Below are positions 46,747-56,142 of a stretch of DNA of 64,000 bases, in pieces. Within the stretch, counting starts at the first letter, position 1. Each line of letters opens with the position of its first letter. The DNA is from Merdivicinus sp050943495 (GTDB lineage Bacteria; Bacillota; Clostridia; Oscillospirales; Ruminococcaceae). Made by a program: the position numbers and the translations under genes. The notes under the pieces were generated by a model. The model did not search any database. It was not told where the DNA came from and saw only the letters and a program-made list of their open reading frames with translations. The stretch is from NCBI GenBank assembly GCA_050943495.1, contig JBMNPH010000011.1:1-64000 (forward strand), read 5' to 3'.

Positions 46747-48546
46747 CTATCGTTCATTGGATTTGGGGTCAATTGCGTCGCGCATACCGTCGCCGATCAG
46801 ATTAATGCTGATTACTGCAAGGCTGAGGGCGATAGACGGGAATACCCATCTCCACCAGTAGTTCGCAATGACGTCGGAACTCTGGGCACTGTTGAGCATG
46901 TTGCCCCAGGTAGGACTCGGCTCGATAACACCGAACCCGATAAAGGACAGGCTCGATTCAGTCAACAGACAAGACGCAAAGGCCAATGTGGTATTTACAA
47001 TAACTACGGTAATTACATTGGGAAGGATATGCCGGAAAATCAGAGTGAATTCCCGAATTCCCATTGCCTTGGCGGCGGTGACATACTCCTGTTCACGAGC
47101 TGAAAGCACCTGTGCACGAATAAGCCGCGCTAGACTCGGCCAAGACAGAAGGCCTAAGATTACCATAATCATGCTGATTCGTCCAACTTCAGACAAACGG
47201 TTTCCAACAATCGCTGACAACACGATCGCAAGAGGCAGGAATGGCAACGACATAACGATTTCTGCAAAACGCATCAGCAGGTTGTCGACCCATCCACCAT
47301 AGTAACCGGAGATTCCTCCCACAATTACACCGATAATGGTCGAAATGATAACGGCAATTGCACCAATGGTCATGGTCATCCGACCGCCAGCCAGCATCCG
47401 CATCGCAACATCACGGCCATAGTGGTCTGTTCCAAACAAATATCCTTTCAAGCCCCAGCCGGTCAGATTGCCATCCGCATCGATGGCGTAACTCTGGAAA
47501 TAGCCGGCATCAATGGTTGCTACATCGGTTAAATGCGGCGCGGAAGCCTGTCCATAAATATCATTTCCCCATGAAACTACCGCACCATCGGTTGTAAGGG
47601 CAGTAAAATGGAATCGGCCGCCTGCCAGCGCAGTAGTAGTACCCTGTATTGCTTCCGGAATATCAAAAAGATTGTAGTCATTCGTTCCCCATACATGCAC
47701 CTGTCCATCCTCGGTGACAGCTGCAACCGCACGGTCATTCGCTGCAATGTCGATTACATGTCCCTGGATCTCCGAAGGGATGTTGGCAAAAGGCGTAGCC
47801 GAATTGCTGAGCATGACAACTCGCTGATCCTTAGTCAAAACAAAGGCAGTAGTCAGGTTGACAACAACCTTATCAATATTTCCCTGCAATTCGGAATCAA
47901 TATTGATTGTCAGTGAGTTTTCGTTGCCCCAGTAATAGAGATTGCCGCTTTCAGTGACTACAAAGGACATTTGATAACCAGCAAGAATCTGCTTAATATC
48001 CGTTGCATCTTTGACTTCAAACGGAATATTTGCTAATCCAAGACGGTCATTGCCCCAAGTCACTACTTTTCCTTCAGAAGTCAGTGCAATAGCGTGATCC
48101 AAACCTGCTGACACCTGAACATATTTCTGACTTTCATCGGGCATCTTTTTCAGTTTATCTGTGAGTTTTCCCCACTGGTAGAGTTTTCCATCCCGGTCTA
48201 CACCGACACCAAAAATCGAACCAACCGAAACATCCTGCGCATTATTTTTCAATCCAGAAGGAATGCTCATCATATTAAATCCGGGCGAAACATTCTGCTG
48301 GGTAAGGTCCTGATAATTGACATCCAACGGCCAAATCGCTGAGCCGATAAAAACGGTGGCGAATATCAGGATAAAGACGATCAGCCCGAACATAGCTACC
48401 TTGTTCTCCACATAGTTGCGGACAATCGTACGGAAGGGGCTCTGCATCTGTTCTTCTTTCAGAATATCGGTTTCCTTTTCTTTCATGCCAAACAAGCGGC
48501 GAAGTGTCAGCGTAAAGGATCCGGTGCGTTTTTTCTGTTTGCTCAT
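46747..48546 (-). CDS. oppC: Oligopeptide ABC permease OppC with an inserted seven-blade RCC1-like propeller
   Basis: A 599-residue permease; ordinary OppC has about 300. TM1 (about 50-70, VAMFGLIVFILIFATVFIGSA) is followed by WPLDVNYQDL as in normal OppC, then about 280 extra residues, then the usual LFGTDHYGRDV (371-380) and the remaining membrane core with the EAA loop TAAKAMGIREFTLIFRHILP. The insert (about 88-368) holds seven repeats of about 40 residues, each like AGxxHxxALTxxGxVxxWG; WG pairs fall near 125, 164, 206, 286, 326 and 364, with blade 4 degenerate. The loop after TM1 faces outside. Uninterrupted frame, ribosome site AAGGAGGA. Confidence 0.93.
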   Translation of the reverse strand: MSKQKKRTGSFTLTLRRLFGMKEKETDILKEEQMQSPFRTIVRNYVENKVAMFGLIVFILIFATVFIGSAIWPLDVNYQDLTQQNVSPGFNMMSIPSGLKNNAQDVSVGSIFGVGVDRDGKLYQWGKLTDKLKKMPDESQKYVQVSAGLDHAIALTSEGKVVTWGNDRLGLANIPFEVKDATDIKQILAGYQMSFVVTESGNLYYWGNENSLTINIDSELQGNIDKVVVNLTTAFVLTKDQRVVMLSNSATPFANIPSEIQGHVIDIAANDRAVAAVTEDGQVHVWGTNDYNLFDIPEAIQGTTTALAGGRFHFTALTTDGAVVSWGNDIYGQASAPHLTDVATIDAGYFQSYAIDADGNLTGWGLKGYLFGTDHYGRDVAMRMLAGGRMTMTIGAIAVIISTIIGVIVGGISGYYGGWVDNLLMRFAEIVMSLPFLPLAIVLSAIVGNRLSEVGRISMIMVILGLLSWPSLARLIRAQVLSAREQEYVTAAKAMGIREFTLIFRHILPNVITVVIVNTTLAFASCLLTESSLSFIGFGVIEPSPTWGNMLNSAQSSDVIANYWWRWVFPSIALSLAVISINLIGDGMRDAIDPKSNER

Positions 48547-48561
48547 CTCGTACCGTCCTCC

Positions 48562-49545
48562 TTACTGTAATTTGACACGAGGGTCTGCTATGCAATAGGC
48601 AATATCCATCAAAAGATTGCCCAGCAGGGTAATGACAACATAGAACATCATCATAGCCATATAGAGAGAGCTGTCAAGGTTGCGCAGAGCGGTCAGCAAC
48701 GTATTGCCCAAGCCGTTCCACAGGAAAATACTCTCAATTACAACCGATCCGCCAAAAATACTAACGAACCAGCTGGTGATGATCGTAACAATTGGGATCA
48801 GCGCATTACGGAAAGCGTGGGAGTAAATGACTACCTTTTCCCGCAAGCCTTTCGCGCGCGCAGTACGGATATAATCTTCTCGCAGCGCGTCGATCATCGC
48901 AGCACGGACATACCGAAGAATTCCGCCCAGCGAACAGAATGTGCTGACAATAAGCGGCAATGCCATATGGTACATATAGTCTCCAAACTTGGCAAGCCCC
49001 GTATAATCCGAACCTGGCGTTGCAGTACCGCTGATCGGGAAAATCGGAAGTTTCAGCGCAAAAAGAAAGATGAACACAAAGGCTGTAACAAAAACCGGCA
49101 AACTATATCCAACAATCGAACCAACCTGTACCGCCTGGTCAAAAACGCTGCGCTTTTTCACAGCAGACATTATTCCCAGCGGAATCGTAATGGCAAATAC
49201 CAGAATGAGCGAAAACAAATTCAGGGCAACGGTGTTGAGCATAGGGGTGCCCACCACGTCAATAACCGGTTTTTTATACTGGATGGAAAATCCAAAGTTT
49301 CCAGTCAAGGTATTGCCCATCCATTTTACATACTGGATCGGCAAGGGTTGATCCAAACCAAGGGACTCTCGCGCTTCTTCCAGCGCAATCTGATACCGCG
49401 CCGGGTCAGTCGACGCCAGATTCGGGTTAACCATCTTCAAAGCAGGATCGCCCGGAACCGCCTTGGTGATAGCAAACATCAGAATGGAAACAATAAAGAA
49501 TACAAAAATCATGTACACAAATCGCTTGATCAGATATTTTGCCAT
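48562..49545 (-). CDS. oppB: Oligopeptide ABC transporter permease OppB
   Basis: A 327-residue permease of normal length with six membrane segments. MAKYLIKRFVYMIFVFFIVS is the usual N-terminus; LGLDQPLPIQYVKW and the EAA loop RTARAKGLREKVVIYSHAFR follow. The ATG at 49545 follows GAGGTG; a longer in-frame extension is discarded because it is not family-like. It starts 365 bases after oppA. Confidence 0.93.
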   Translation of the reverse strand: MAKYLIKRFVYMIFVFFIVSILMFAITKAVPGDPALKMVNPNLASTDPARYQIALEEARESLGLDQPLPIQYVKWMGNTLTGNFGFSIQYKKPVIDVVGTPMLNTVALNLFSLILVFAITIPLGIMSAVKKRSVFDQAVQVGSIVGYSLPVFVTAFVFIFLFALKLPIFPISGTATPGSDYTGLAKFGDYMYHMALPLIVSTFCSLGGILRYVRAAMIDALREDYIRTARAKGLREKVVIYSHAFRNALIPIVTIITSWFVSIFGGSVVIESIFLWNGLGNTLLTALRNLDSSLYMAMMMFYVVITLLGNLLMDIAYCIADPRVKLQ

Positions 49546-49910
49546 TCTGTACGACACCTCTACTTTCTGAATATTATCTATAGATTTCTGTAAAACGCAG
49601 CTTCCTTCCAAAAAATTCCGGATGAAGCTGTCCGGATGAAGCATCTGTCTTCTCAACCCCATCCGGCTCTGTTTTGCAGAATTATTGTCAAAGTCAGAGA
49701 AAATGGGGGGTTTACTGCTTTCCATCAAGAAAGCAAAAGAATAGAAAGAACTGCCTACTGCTCTCCGCAGCGGCTCACATATCAGTATAGACGCTTGGAA
49801 CAGGGTTATACGCCCTGTTCCGGGACGTCTTATTCCTTTTCGGCATTAACACAGAAAAAGGGCATTGCGTGGAATGCCCTCTTTCTCATCAGAATCTTGT
49901 GCTAGAACAG
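49546..49910 (-). other. oppA-oppB intergenic region with two hairpins
   Basis: No gene seen. It holds the oppA terminator (49855-49884) and a second long hairpin at 49790-49829: GGAACAGGG / CCCTGTTCC flanked by AGACG / CGTCT, without a T tract. The second may be an mRNA stability element for oppBCDF. Confidence 0.5.
49855..49884 (-). terminator. Terminator or attenuator directly after oppA
   Basis: On the minus strand AGGGCATT / AATGCCCT (loop 6) is followed by TTTTTCTGT. Partial read-through would give more binding protein than membrane complex, as in many ABC importers. Confidence 0.72.
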
Positions 49911-51839
49911 TTACTCGCCCTGTGTTGCAGTAACTTCAGTTGCGTTCTCATCGATATAGGCATAGAGCAGAGTCTGATCCCACTGATGCAGTGCATCGGG
50001 ATGATAATTCTGCAGCTTGGGAGTAAAGAACGCATGATAAATGTCGGAGTAAAGCGGAATGTCGAGGCAGAGTTCATTGAAGCGTATCTGGTATTCAAGC
50101 CATTTTGCGTTCCATTCATCCTCGTCTACGATGTAGCGCATTTCTTCGGTCACTCTAGCCAGTTCCTCATCACGGATGATATTCGAGTTGTTCAGGCCCA
50201 TATAGTCCTCATCCATGCTGTAGGAGTACCAAGGCTGGATGATCGGATAGTAACCAGTAGCCAGATTAAACATGTTGTATTCAGAACCAGGCATCTGGAG
50301 TTCAGTCAGCATCTGATTGAAGTCCATAACAGTCGGCTCGATCTTCATGCCGACCAGCGGAGCATTCGGAACCAACATCGTGTTCAGCAGGTCAACAACA
50401 GGGTTATCCGGGGTGCAAGCCCATTTGATGATCAGAGGCTGAAGAGAACCGTCTTCCATCTTCTTATAACGGATATCATCTGTACCCTCAACGAATTCGC
50501 CGCCGTTTGCATTCAAAGTCCAGCCATCTGCAATCAGAACTTCTTTTGCGGTATCAAGATTATACTCATATTTGTTCAGCTCAGTTTCAACAGCTTCCTT
50601 GTTGGCTTTGTACTCAGACTGAGACAAGCCATAAGCGCCGTATACCAGTTTGCCGTAACCACCGGTGTACTGTTTTGCAAACTCATTCTTATCAAGAATG
50701 TAGGAAACAGCCTGACGAACAGCAGTGGAATCGGTCGGGCCGACGTCGCAATGGAACTGCAGTTTACCATAACCAGCGCGGCTCCAGTTTGCGTAAGAAA
50801 CCTTGCCCTGATCGTAGAGGTCGAGACCTTTATTGATTTCGGTACCGCCGGAAACGCCAGCATACAGGTCAATGGTGCCAGCAGCCAGCTCATCCATTGC
50901 AGTAGCAGCATTTACCTTTTTAATAACAATCTTTTCGATACTGGGTTTATAAGCTTCTTCCCACTGACCTTTGAACTTGTCGTTCAGAGTCAAAACAGCT
51001 TCGTAGTTGCTCGCATCATAGCTGGTGAAGGTGTATTGACCGGACACAACGGTGGGGTTGTAGCGATAACCAGTTTCGGTATCTGCAATGGTCTGGCTCA
51101 GCAGCTCAGTGGTAAAGCCATCGGACATGGTGCAGCCGGTGGTACCATCGCTGGTGATTTCACAGTCGGGAGCCAGCATAAACATGGGGTACGGAGAAAC
51201 AGAAGCATAGGTATTCTCATAGTGGTAAGGCAGACGATCTGCTTTTACGGTAACAGAGAAAGTATGCTCATCGATAACATTTACACCGGTGAAGGTGTTG
51301 GAAGTGCCCTCATGCCACTCATCCCAGCCGACATAGTCGGAATAAGAGGTGTTATCTGCTTCCAGCTCGCCGTACTGTTTGGAACTGGTGAGCATAATTG
51401 CAAACGCATAATCGGTTGCAGTAATCGGAGTACCATCGCTCCAAACGAGGTCATCTGCGATGGTCATTTTAAATGTTTTGCTGCCATCTTCGTTCTCAAT
51501 TTCTTCGTGAGAAACGACAACCTGGGGATCGTACTCATAAAGTGCATCCTGGGTCAGATCAACAGTGCTGTATCCGTAAAGCAAACGCCAGATAGCCTGG
51601 TTTTCCGCAGAAGCGGTCCAACCGGGGAACATATCCGCGTCAACGTCTGAAACAGATCCGATTATAATCTGGCCGCCAGTAGTAGCAGTTGTTTCTTCGG
51701 ATGCTTCCGCAGAAGACTCGGTCGATACGGTTTCATCCTTGGTGTCGGTACTGGAAGTGCCAGTATCGCCGCCGCAAGAGGTCAGTGCGACAGCAGTTGT
51801 CATAGACAGCGCCATCAGCAAAGCCAACATCTTTTTCAT
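49911..51839 (-). CDS. oppA: Oligopeptide ABC transporter substrate-binding lipoprotein OppA
   Basis: A 642-residue SBP family 5 lipoprotein. The signal ends in the lipobox ALTSC; a Thr/Ser/Glu-rich linker follows. WRLLYGYSTVDLTQDALYEYDPQVV, LVWSDGTPITATDYAFAI and YILDKNEFAKQYTGGYG are family 5 features. It is longer than typical OppA (about 540). It should capture peptides and deliver them to OppBC, whose OppC carries the extracellular propeller. Confidence 0.95.
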   Translation of the reverse strand: MKKMLALLMALSMTTAVALTSCGGDTGTSSTDTKDETVSTESSAEASEETTATTGGQIIIGSVSDVDADMFPGWTASAENQAIWRLLYGYSTVDLTQDALYEYDPQVVVSHEEIENEDGSKTFKMTIADDLVWSDGTPITATDYAFAIMLTSSKQYGELEADNTSYSDYVGWDEWHEGTSNTFTGVNVIDEHTFSVTVKADRLPYHYENTYASVSPYPMFMLAPDCEITSDGTTGCTMSDGFTTELLSQTIADTETGYRYNPTVVSGQYTFTSYDASNYEAVLTLNDKFKGQWEEAYKPSIEKIVIKKVNAATAMDELAAGTIDLYAGVSGGTEINKGLDLYDQGKVSYANWSRAGYGKLQFHCDVGPTDSTAVRQAVSYILDKNEFAKQYTGGYGKLVYGAYGLSQSEYKANKEAVETELNKYEYNLDTAKEVLIADGWTLNANGGEFVEGTDDIRYKKMEDGSLQPLIIKWACTPDNPVVDLLNTMLVPNAPLVGMKIEPTVMDFNQMLTELQMPGSEYNMFNLATGYYPIIQPWYSYSMDEDYMGLNNSNIIRDEELARVTEEMRYIVDEDEWNAKWLEYQIRFNELCLDIPLYSDIYHAFFTPKLQNYHPDALHQWDQTLLYAYIDENATEVTATQGE

Positions 51840-52385
51840 GGGTTAATTCCTCCTTAATGTTTTCGGGGGGCGATATCCTCCCGATCCAGATACGCTGCGG
51901 CAATTTCTGACCGCCTTGCATCATATCTGACATTATACAACAAAAATGCAGAAATTGCAAGTCCTTTCCTGCATTTTTTCATATTTACCCAAAGAAGTTT
52001 CTTCGGCAGTTCGTTCTGGCCGGACACTTTTGTGAGCTAACAACAATATTTTTGAGATTATTATTTTGTTTTTTATCATTTTGCAAATTGTCTGTCTTTT
52101 AACGTTTTTCATTTATTTGTAAACTTGATTTTACACATTATCCGTTTAAAGCAACAATATGTTACAAATGTATTTTTACAAGAAACATTTTCCAAAATTT
52201 TTCTTTCCAAAAAACACATCTTTTGGAAAATAAAATTTTTATTTCCAAGCTTTTCACAAGATTTTGCCTTTTTATTTCCACAACTTTTTTTAATTTCTTT
52301 CCAAAATATTTCCAATTTTCCCGATTTTATCTCTGCATATTTATGCATATGTTTTTGTGTGACGGGCAAAAACTAGCGAAAAAAT
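51840..52385. other. Long AT-rich gap between the opp operon and the URO-D gene
   Basis: Besides the oppA promoter near 51932-51960, I see no gene, tRNA or known riboswitch. The stretch 52040-52340 is very rich in T on the plus strand (A on the minus strand), with repeats of TTTTCCAAAA-like words; short frames there have no credible start sites. Confidence 0.5.
51932..51960 (-). promoter_or_regulatory. Promoter of the opp operon
   Basis: On the minus strand TTGCAA (51955-51960) and TATAAT (51932-51937) are exactly 17 bases apart, about 90 bases before oppA. Confidence 0.75.
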
Positions 52386-52440
52386 GAATAATCCGAATGG
52401 ATTTCCTGCAAAATTCAGAGGATTTCCATCCGGATTTTTT
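52386..52440 (-). terminator. Terminator after the URO-D family gene
   Basis: AATCCGAATGGA and TCCATCCGGATT form a 12-base imperfect stem with a long internal loop; T tracts occur on both sides (TTTTTT on plus, ATTCATTTTTTCGC on minus). Confidence 0.5.
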
Positions 52441-52452
52441 CTATATTCTGCC

Positions 52453-53496
52453 TTATTTGCGATAGGCACCGTATGTTTTTGCAATCTCGATCATCCGCTG
52501 TGCACGGTCAAAACTTGCACCGGACGGATACTCACAGCCGGTTGCCAATACAAAACCGCCGCCTTTCGCCATTGCGTCGATCTGATCCTTGCACTCTTTA
52601 TCCCATTCCTCATCCGTTCCGATCACTGCATTCGCAGGGGTAACACAACCTATCAGCGTCGTTTTATCGCCGTATTTTGCCTTACACTCTGCAAAATCCT
52701 TACAATCATCCGGCGGATAGAGGAATGAAATTGCATCGGGCTTCATCCGCTTGATTTGTACGTCAAAGTAAATCTTCTGTCCACAGTTATGGATCATAAC
52801 GGCACAGCCGGCCTCACGAATGGTATTCGCAAGATCTTCAACCAACGGTCCTTCCATCTCGTCCCACATAGTCTTGGACATGATTGAGCCGGACGAGAAG
52901 AGGGTATCCACCATGATACCTGCCACACCGGTTTCCGCCAATGCTTTGCAGTAATCCTTCAGCGTTTCACAGACCTCTTTTGCAGCACCTGCAACTGCGT
53001 CAGGATCATCATACAAATCCATATACATATCTTGCTGGGATCGGAGCATGGAGAGCGTTCCCAGCGGACCAAATACAAATGCAATTACCGGCTTCTCATT
53101 GCCGATTTCCTTGACCAAACGACGGCACAACTCTATTTGCATCATCATCCGTTTTGAATTGCGATAGTCTGCCTTCTTAATCTTTGCGTAATCTTCGATT
53201 TCCTTTACCACGCACTGAGAATAATCGGGATGGGCCGCGTCGTTTTCGGGATAAATAATCTTCTGTCCCCAAGCATCACATTCCACTGACAGATCGATTA
53301 GTGCCACCACACAATCAATATCATACTCTTTCGCACATTTAATAAAAGATTCCGCACAGATATCCACATTTGTTGACCACTCCGGATAGGACGCTCCGAT
53401 CAGATTCCGAGTGACTCCGCAAAGAATGGGATATACCGGTACATGATCTGCTTCCTGATGACTCAATGCTGCTTTCATGCGTTCGATTGAATTCAT
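52453..53496 (-). CDS. Uroporphyrinogen decarboxylase-family methyltransferase (MtaA-like)
   Basis: A 347-residue URO-D fold protein. MIHNCGQ and LATGCEYP give the His-x-Cys...Cys zinc site of the MtaA/MtbA group, which true heme-pathway decarboxylases lack. Such proteins move methyl groups between corrinoid proteins and thiols. No corrinoid protein or other heme gene is near, so the substrate is open. The ATG at 53496 follows GGAGGTG. The AEC transporter upstream on the same strand may supply its substrate. Confidence 0.85.
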   Translation of the reverse strand: MNSIERMKAALSHQEADHVPVYPILCGVTRNLIGASYPEWSTNVDICAESFIKCAKEYDIDCVVALIDLSVECDAWGQKIIYPENDAAHPDYSQCVVKEIEDYAKIKKADYRNSKRMMMQIELCRRLVKEIGNEKPVIAFVFGPLGTLSMLRSQQDMYMDLYDDPDAVAGAAKEVCETLKDYCKALAETGVAGIMVDTLFSSGSIMSKTMWDEMEGPLVEDLANTIREAGCAVMIHNCGQKIYFDVQIKRMKPDAISFLYPPDDCKDFAECKAKYGDKTTLIGCVTPANAVIGTDEEWDKECKDQIDAMAKGGGFVLATGCEYPSGASFDRAQRMIEIAKTYGAYRK

Positions 53497-53619
53497 AATC
53501 CAAAACACCTCCGAAAATCATTCCTACTATTTGATTTTCATTGTAATAATTTTTTCCGAGATTGTATAGAAAATTCCCGCATCTTTTTGGACTATCTTTC
53601 AATTCTCATAATTGCTCAC

Positions 53620-54558
53620 TTAAATCAGCATCATCGACTTCAAAGCAAAGATCCAAAGGAATACAGTAAAGAGAGAAACAATGCTCGAAAAGACAACCTG
53701 CTGGCCAGCGAGTTCACCATCATGGCCTGCTGCCTCTGCCATAGTAAAGGAGGAAACTGCAGTGGGAGCTGCAAACAAAATGGTAATGGAGAGAAGGGCA
53801 ACATCCCGGAAACCCAGCATAACTGCAATCGGAATGACAACCAGCGGAACAATAATCGTTTTGCCAACGATTCCGATCAGCAGGTATTTCAGATTTTTAC
53901 CGATAGCACTAAAGCGGAAGGTAGCACCCAAAATAACCAATGCAAGTGGAGTAGCAACCTTACCCAAGTCACTAATGGATTTGTGGAGGGCAGTGGGAAG
54001 ATCAAACGGCATTGCCATCATAATGAAAGCTGCCACTGCGCCCAGAATGAGTGGATTGGTGGCGATTCCCTTGAAAAGGGACTTCAGACCAGTTTTACGA
54101 TCTGAATAATATTCCAATGTAAATACAGCCAGTACATTAAACAAAGGAACCGCTACTGCCGAAAGTAAGGCTGCTGTCGCTACATTCCCTTCGCCGTACA
54201 GATTCGTGGCAACCGGTATACCGAAGATTACATAGTTGGAACGGAAAATTGCCTGGGTCAATACGGCGCGACGGCTACCATCCTTGACCATCATGCGGAT
54301 TACAAAGAAGGTCACGATAGTAACAGTCAAGATGGAAACGATGGCGAATATAATTAAGTCCGGTTGAAATACGGTCGATATATCCGCATCGTAGATATTA
54401 ATGAACATCATCATGGACATAAAGATTTTGAAGCAGAAGGAATTACATTTTGAAAAAAATGCATCATCCCCAAACTTCATTATTTTCGCGATATAACCGA
54501 CCGCAATACAAATCATCAACGGAAGCACGGCATTAGCGCTGATTATTAAATTTTCCAA
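53620..54558 (-). CDS. AEC family transporter (auxin efflux carrier/malate permease type)
   Basis: A 312-residue carrier with ten hydrophobic segments in two inverted halves. AVLTQAIFRSNYVIFGIPVATNLYG is the typical central motif of AEC proteins, with NxxF-G-P-like residues at the crossover. Substrates in the family are small organic acids. It is transcribed toward the MtaA-like gene. Confidence 0.9.
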   Translation of the reverse strand: MENLIISANAVLPLMICIAVGYIAKIMKFGDDAFFSKCNSFCFKIFMSMMMFINIYDADISTVFQPDLIIFAIVSILTVTIVTFFVIRMMVKDGSRRAVLTQAIFRSNYVIFGIPVATNLYGEGNVATAALLSAVAVPLFNVLAVFTLEYYSDRKTGLKSLFKGIATNPLILGAVAAFIMMAMPFDLPTALHKSISDLGKVATPLALVILGATFRFSAIGKNLKYLLIGIVGKTIIVPLVVIPIAVMLGFRDVALLSITILFAAPTAVSSFTMAEAAGHDGELAGQQVVFSSIVSLFTVFLWIFALKSMMLI

Positions 54559-54757
54559 GTAAAACCGACCTTTCTATAAAATATCCTTGTGTTTCAGTGT
54601 ATCACAATTGGACGGAGATGTAAACGTTGCGGACGCAATCTCCCTCAAAATGCAATCAAAATGCACGGATTTACAACAAATTCTCTTGGAATTATGGAAA
54701 ATTTTCTCGGCTTATGTTATACTGAAATCGATTTCAACGAGAAAGGTAGGGCTCATT

Positions 54758-56104
54758 GTGGTAAAAGAAAAGGAATTTTACCGTTCGTTGTTTATTGTCG
54801 CGCTTCCGGCGGCATTTCAAGGACTGATTTCCCTGGGTGTCAATATGCTGGACAATCTGATGGTGGGATCTCTGGGAGATTTGACGCTGGCATCCGTCTC
54901 GTTAGCGAATCAGGCAACTGGACTGTTCACCTTTTTCGTCAACGGAATCGGCGGCGGTGCGGCGGTTTTAATTTCCCAATACTGGGGCAAACGCGACTTT
55001 GATAAAATCCGCCGAATTTTCGGCGTCATCCTGCGGTTTGCGGCCATTGCAGCGCTGCTGATCTGCGTGCTGATCTCCCTCTTTCCGGAGCAGACGATGC
55101 GCATTTTCACCAACGATCCCGAAATGATTCAGGCTGGGATCCCATATCTGCGGATTGTCTGTTTGTCCTATCCGCTGTTTGCAGTTTCCAATACGATGGT
55201 CGTGATGCTGCGTTGGATGGAAATTGTCCGAATCGGGTTGATTATTTCCTGCGTTTCGCTGGCGGCAAATTTCTGCTTCAATTCCCTGCTGATTTTCGGT
55301 CTGCTGGGATTTCCGGCACTCGGTGCGCAGGGGGCTGCCATTGCAACAGTCATTGCGCGGCTGCTTGAACTGAGCATTACTGCCTACTATCTCTTTGTGC
55401 GGGAAAAACGGGTTCGTTTCCGACTGAAGGACTTCTTCACCCATGACCGGGAGATGGCAGGGGATTTTCTGCGGCATTCGGTGCCGATTATTGTCGGGGA
55501 CTCCCAATGGGGTTTGATCGGAACTGCAAAAGCCATGATGATTGGACGTCTGGGAGTCACGATGGTATCTGCCAACGCCATTGCGGACGTTTTCCTGTCG
55601 CTCGCGCTGATTTTTACCAACGGACTCGCCAACGGCGCTTGCGTTGTCATCGGCAAGAGTGTCGGAGAAAAAGACTATGCCAAAACCCGCCGGTATTCCA
55701 ACACAATTCAAATTATTTTTGCTGGACTGGGCGTGCTGGTCGCGGGAGTGGTACTGCTGATGAGCCTGTTCGTCCCCAACTTTTATAATGTCTCCCAGCA
55801 AACCAAAGATCTCGCGGCAACCTTTTTAGTAATCGGCGCTTTCACCCACTTAGGCACCTGCTATCACGCCGCCTGTTTCACCGGCATCAACCGCGGCGCC
55901 GGAGATGGAAAATTCGTCATGAAAGTCGACATGATCTGTGGCTGGCTGGTCGTTGTTCCTCTGACCTTCCTGTCGGGATTTATTTGGCACTGGCCGCTCT
56001 GGGCTGTTTATTTGTGCACACGAATCGATCAGTGCTTCAAATGGATTATCGCCATCATACGGCTTAAAGGGAACCGATGGATCCGCAATGTCACGCGGGA
56101 TTGA
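54758..56104 (+). CDS. MATE family efflux transporter
   Basis: A 448-residue MATE protein with 12 membrane segments. FYRSLFIVALPAAFQGLISLGVNMLDNLMVG is the family N-terminus; HSVPIIVGDSQWGLIGTAKAMMIGRLG begins the second half. The start is the GTG at 54758, after AAAGGTAGGG; the frame continues upstream but without family character. A TATACT at 54718-54723 is a likely -10 with only a weak -35. Confidence 0.9.
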   Translation: MVKEKEFYRSLFIVALPAAFQGLISLGVNMLDNLMVGSLGDLTLASVSLANQATGLFTFFVNGIGGGAAVLISQYWGKRDFDKIRRIFGVILRFAAIAALLICVLISLFPEQTMRIFTNDPEMIQAGIPYLRIVCLSYPLFAVSNTMVVMLRWMEIVRIGLIISCVSLAANFCFNSLLIFGLLGFPALGAQGAAIATVIARLLELSITAYYLFVREKRVRFRLKDFFTHDREMAGDFLRHSVPIIVGDSQWGLIGTAKAMMIGRLGVTMVSANAIADVFLSLALIFTNGLANGACVVIGKSVGEKDYAKTRRYSNTIQIIFAGLGVLVAGVVLLMSLFVPNFYNVSQQTKDLAATFLVIGAFTHLGTCYHAACFTGINRGAGDGKFVMKVDMICGWLVVVPLTFLSGFIWHWPLWAVYLCTRIDQCFKWIIAIIRLKGNRWIRNVTRD

Positions 56105-56108
56105 TACA

Positions 56109-56142
56109 AAAATACCCGGCACAGAACGTGCCGGGTATTTTT
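56109..56142 (+). terminator. Bidirectional terminator between MATE and serpin genes
   Basis: AAATACCCGGCAC / GTGCCGGGTATTT perfect 13-base stem, loop of 5, T-rich on both sides; it abuts the serpin stop. Confidence 0.9.

Noticed and set aside
49869..51650. 593-codon open frame on the plus strand opposite oppA
   Set aside because: It mirrors oppA on the other strand, has no ribosome site or family features, and oppA has complete family 5 motifs.
51840..52385. Possible riboswitch or small RNA in the long AT-rich gap
   Set aside because: No known riboswitch core, paired GC stems or promoter-terminator pair was seen beyond the oppA promoter.
54618..54632. cre-like CcpA site ATGTAAACGTTGCGG
   Set aside because: The left half matches but the conserved C near the right end is missing, and the flanking genes are not obvious sugar genes.
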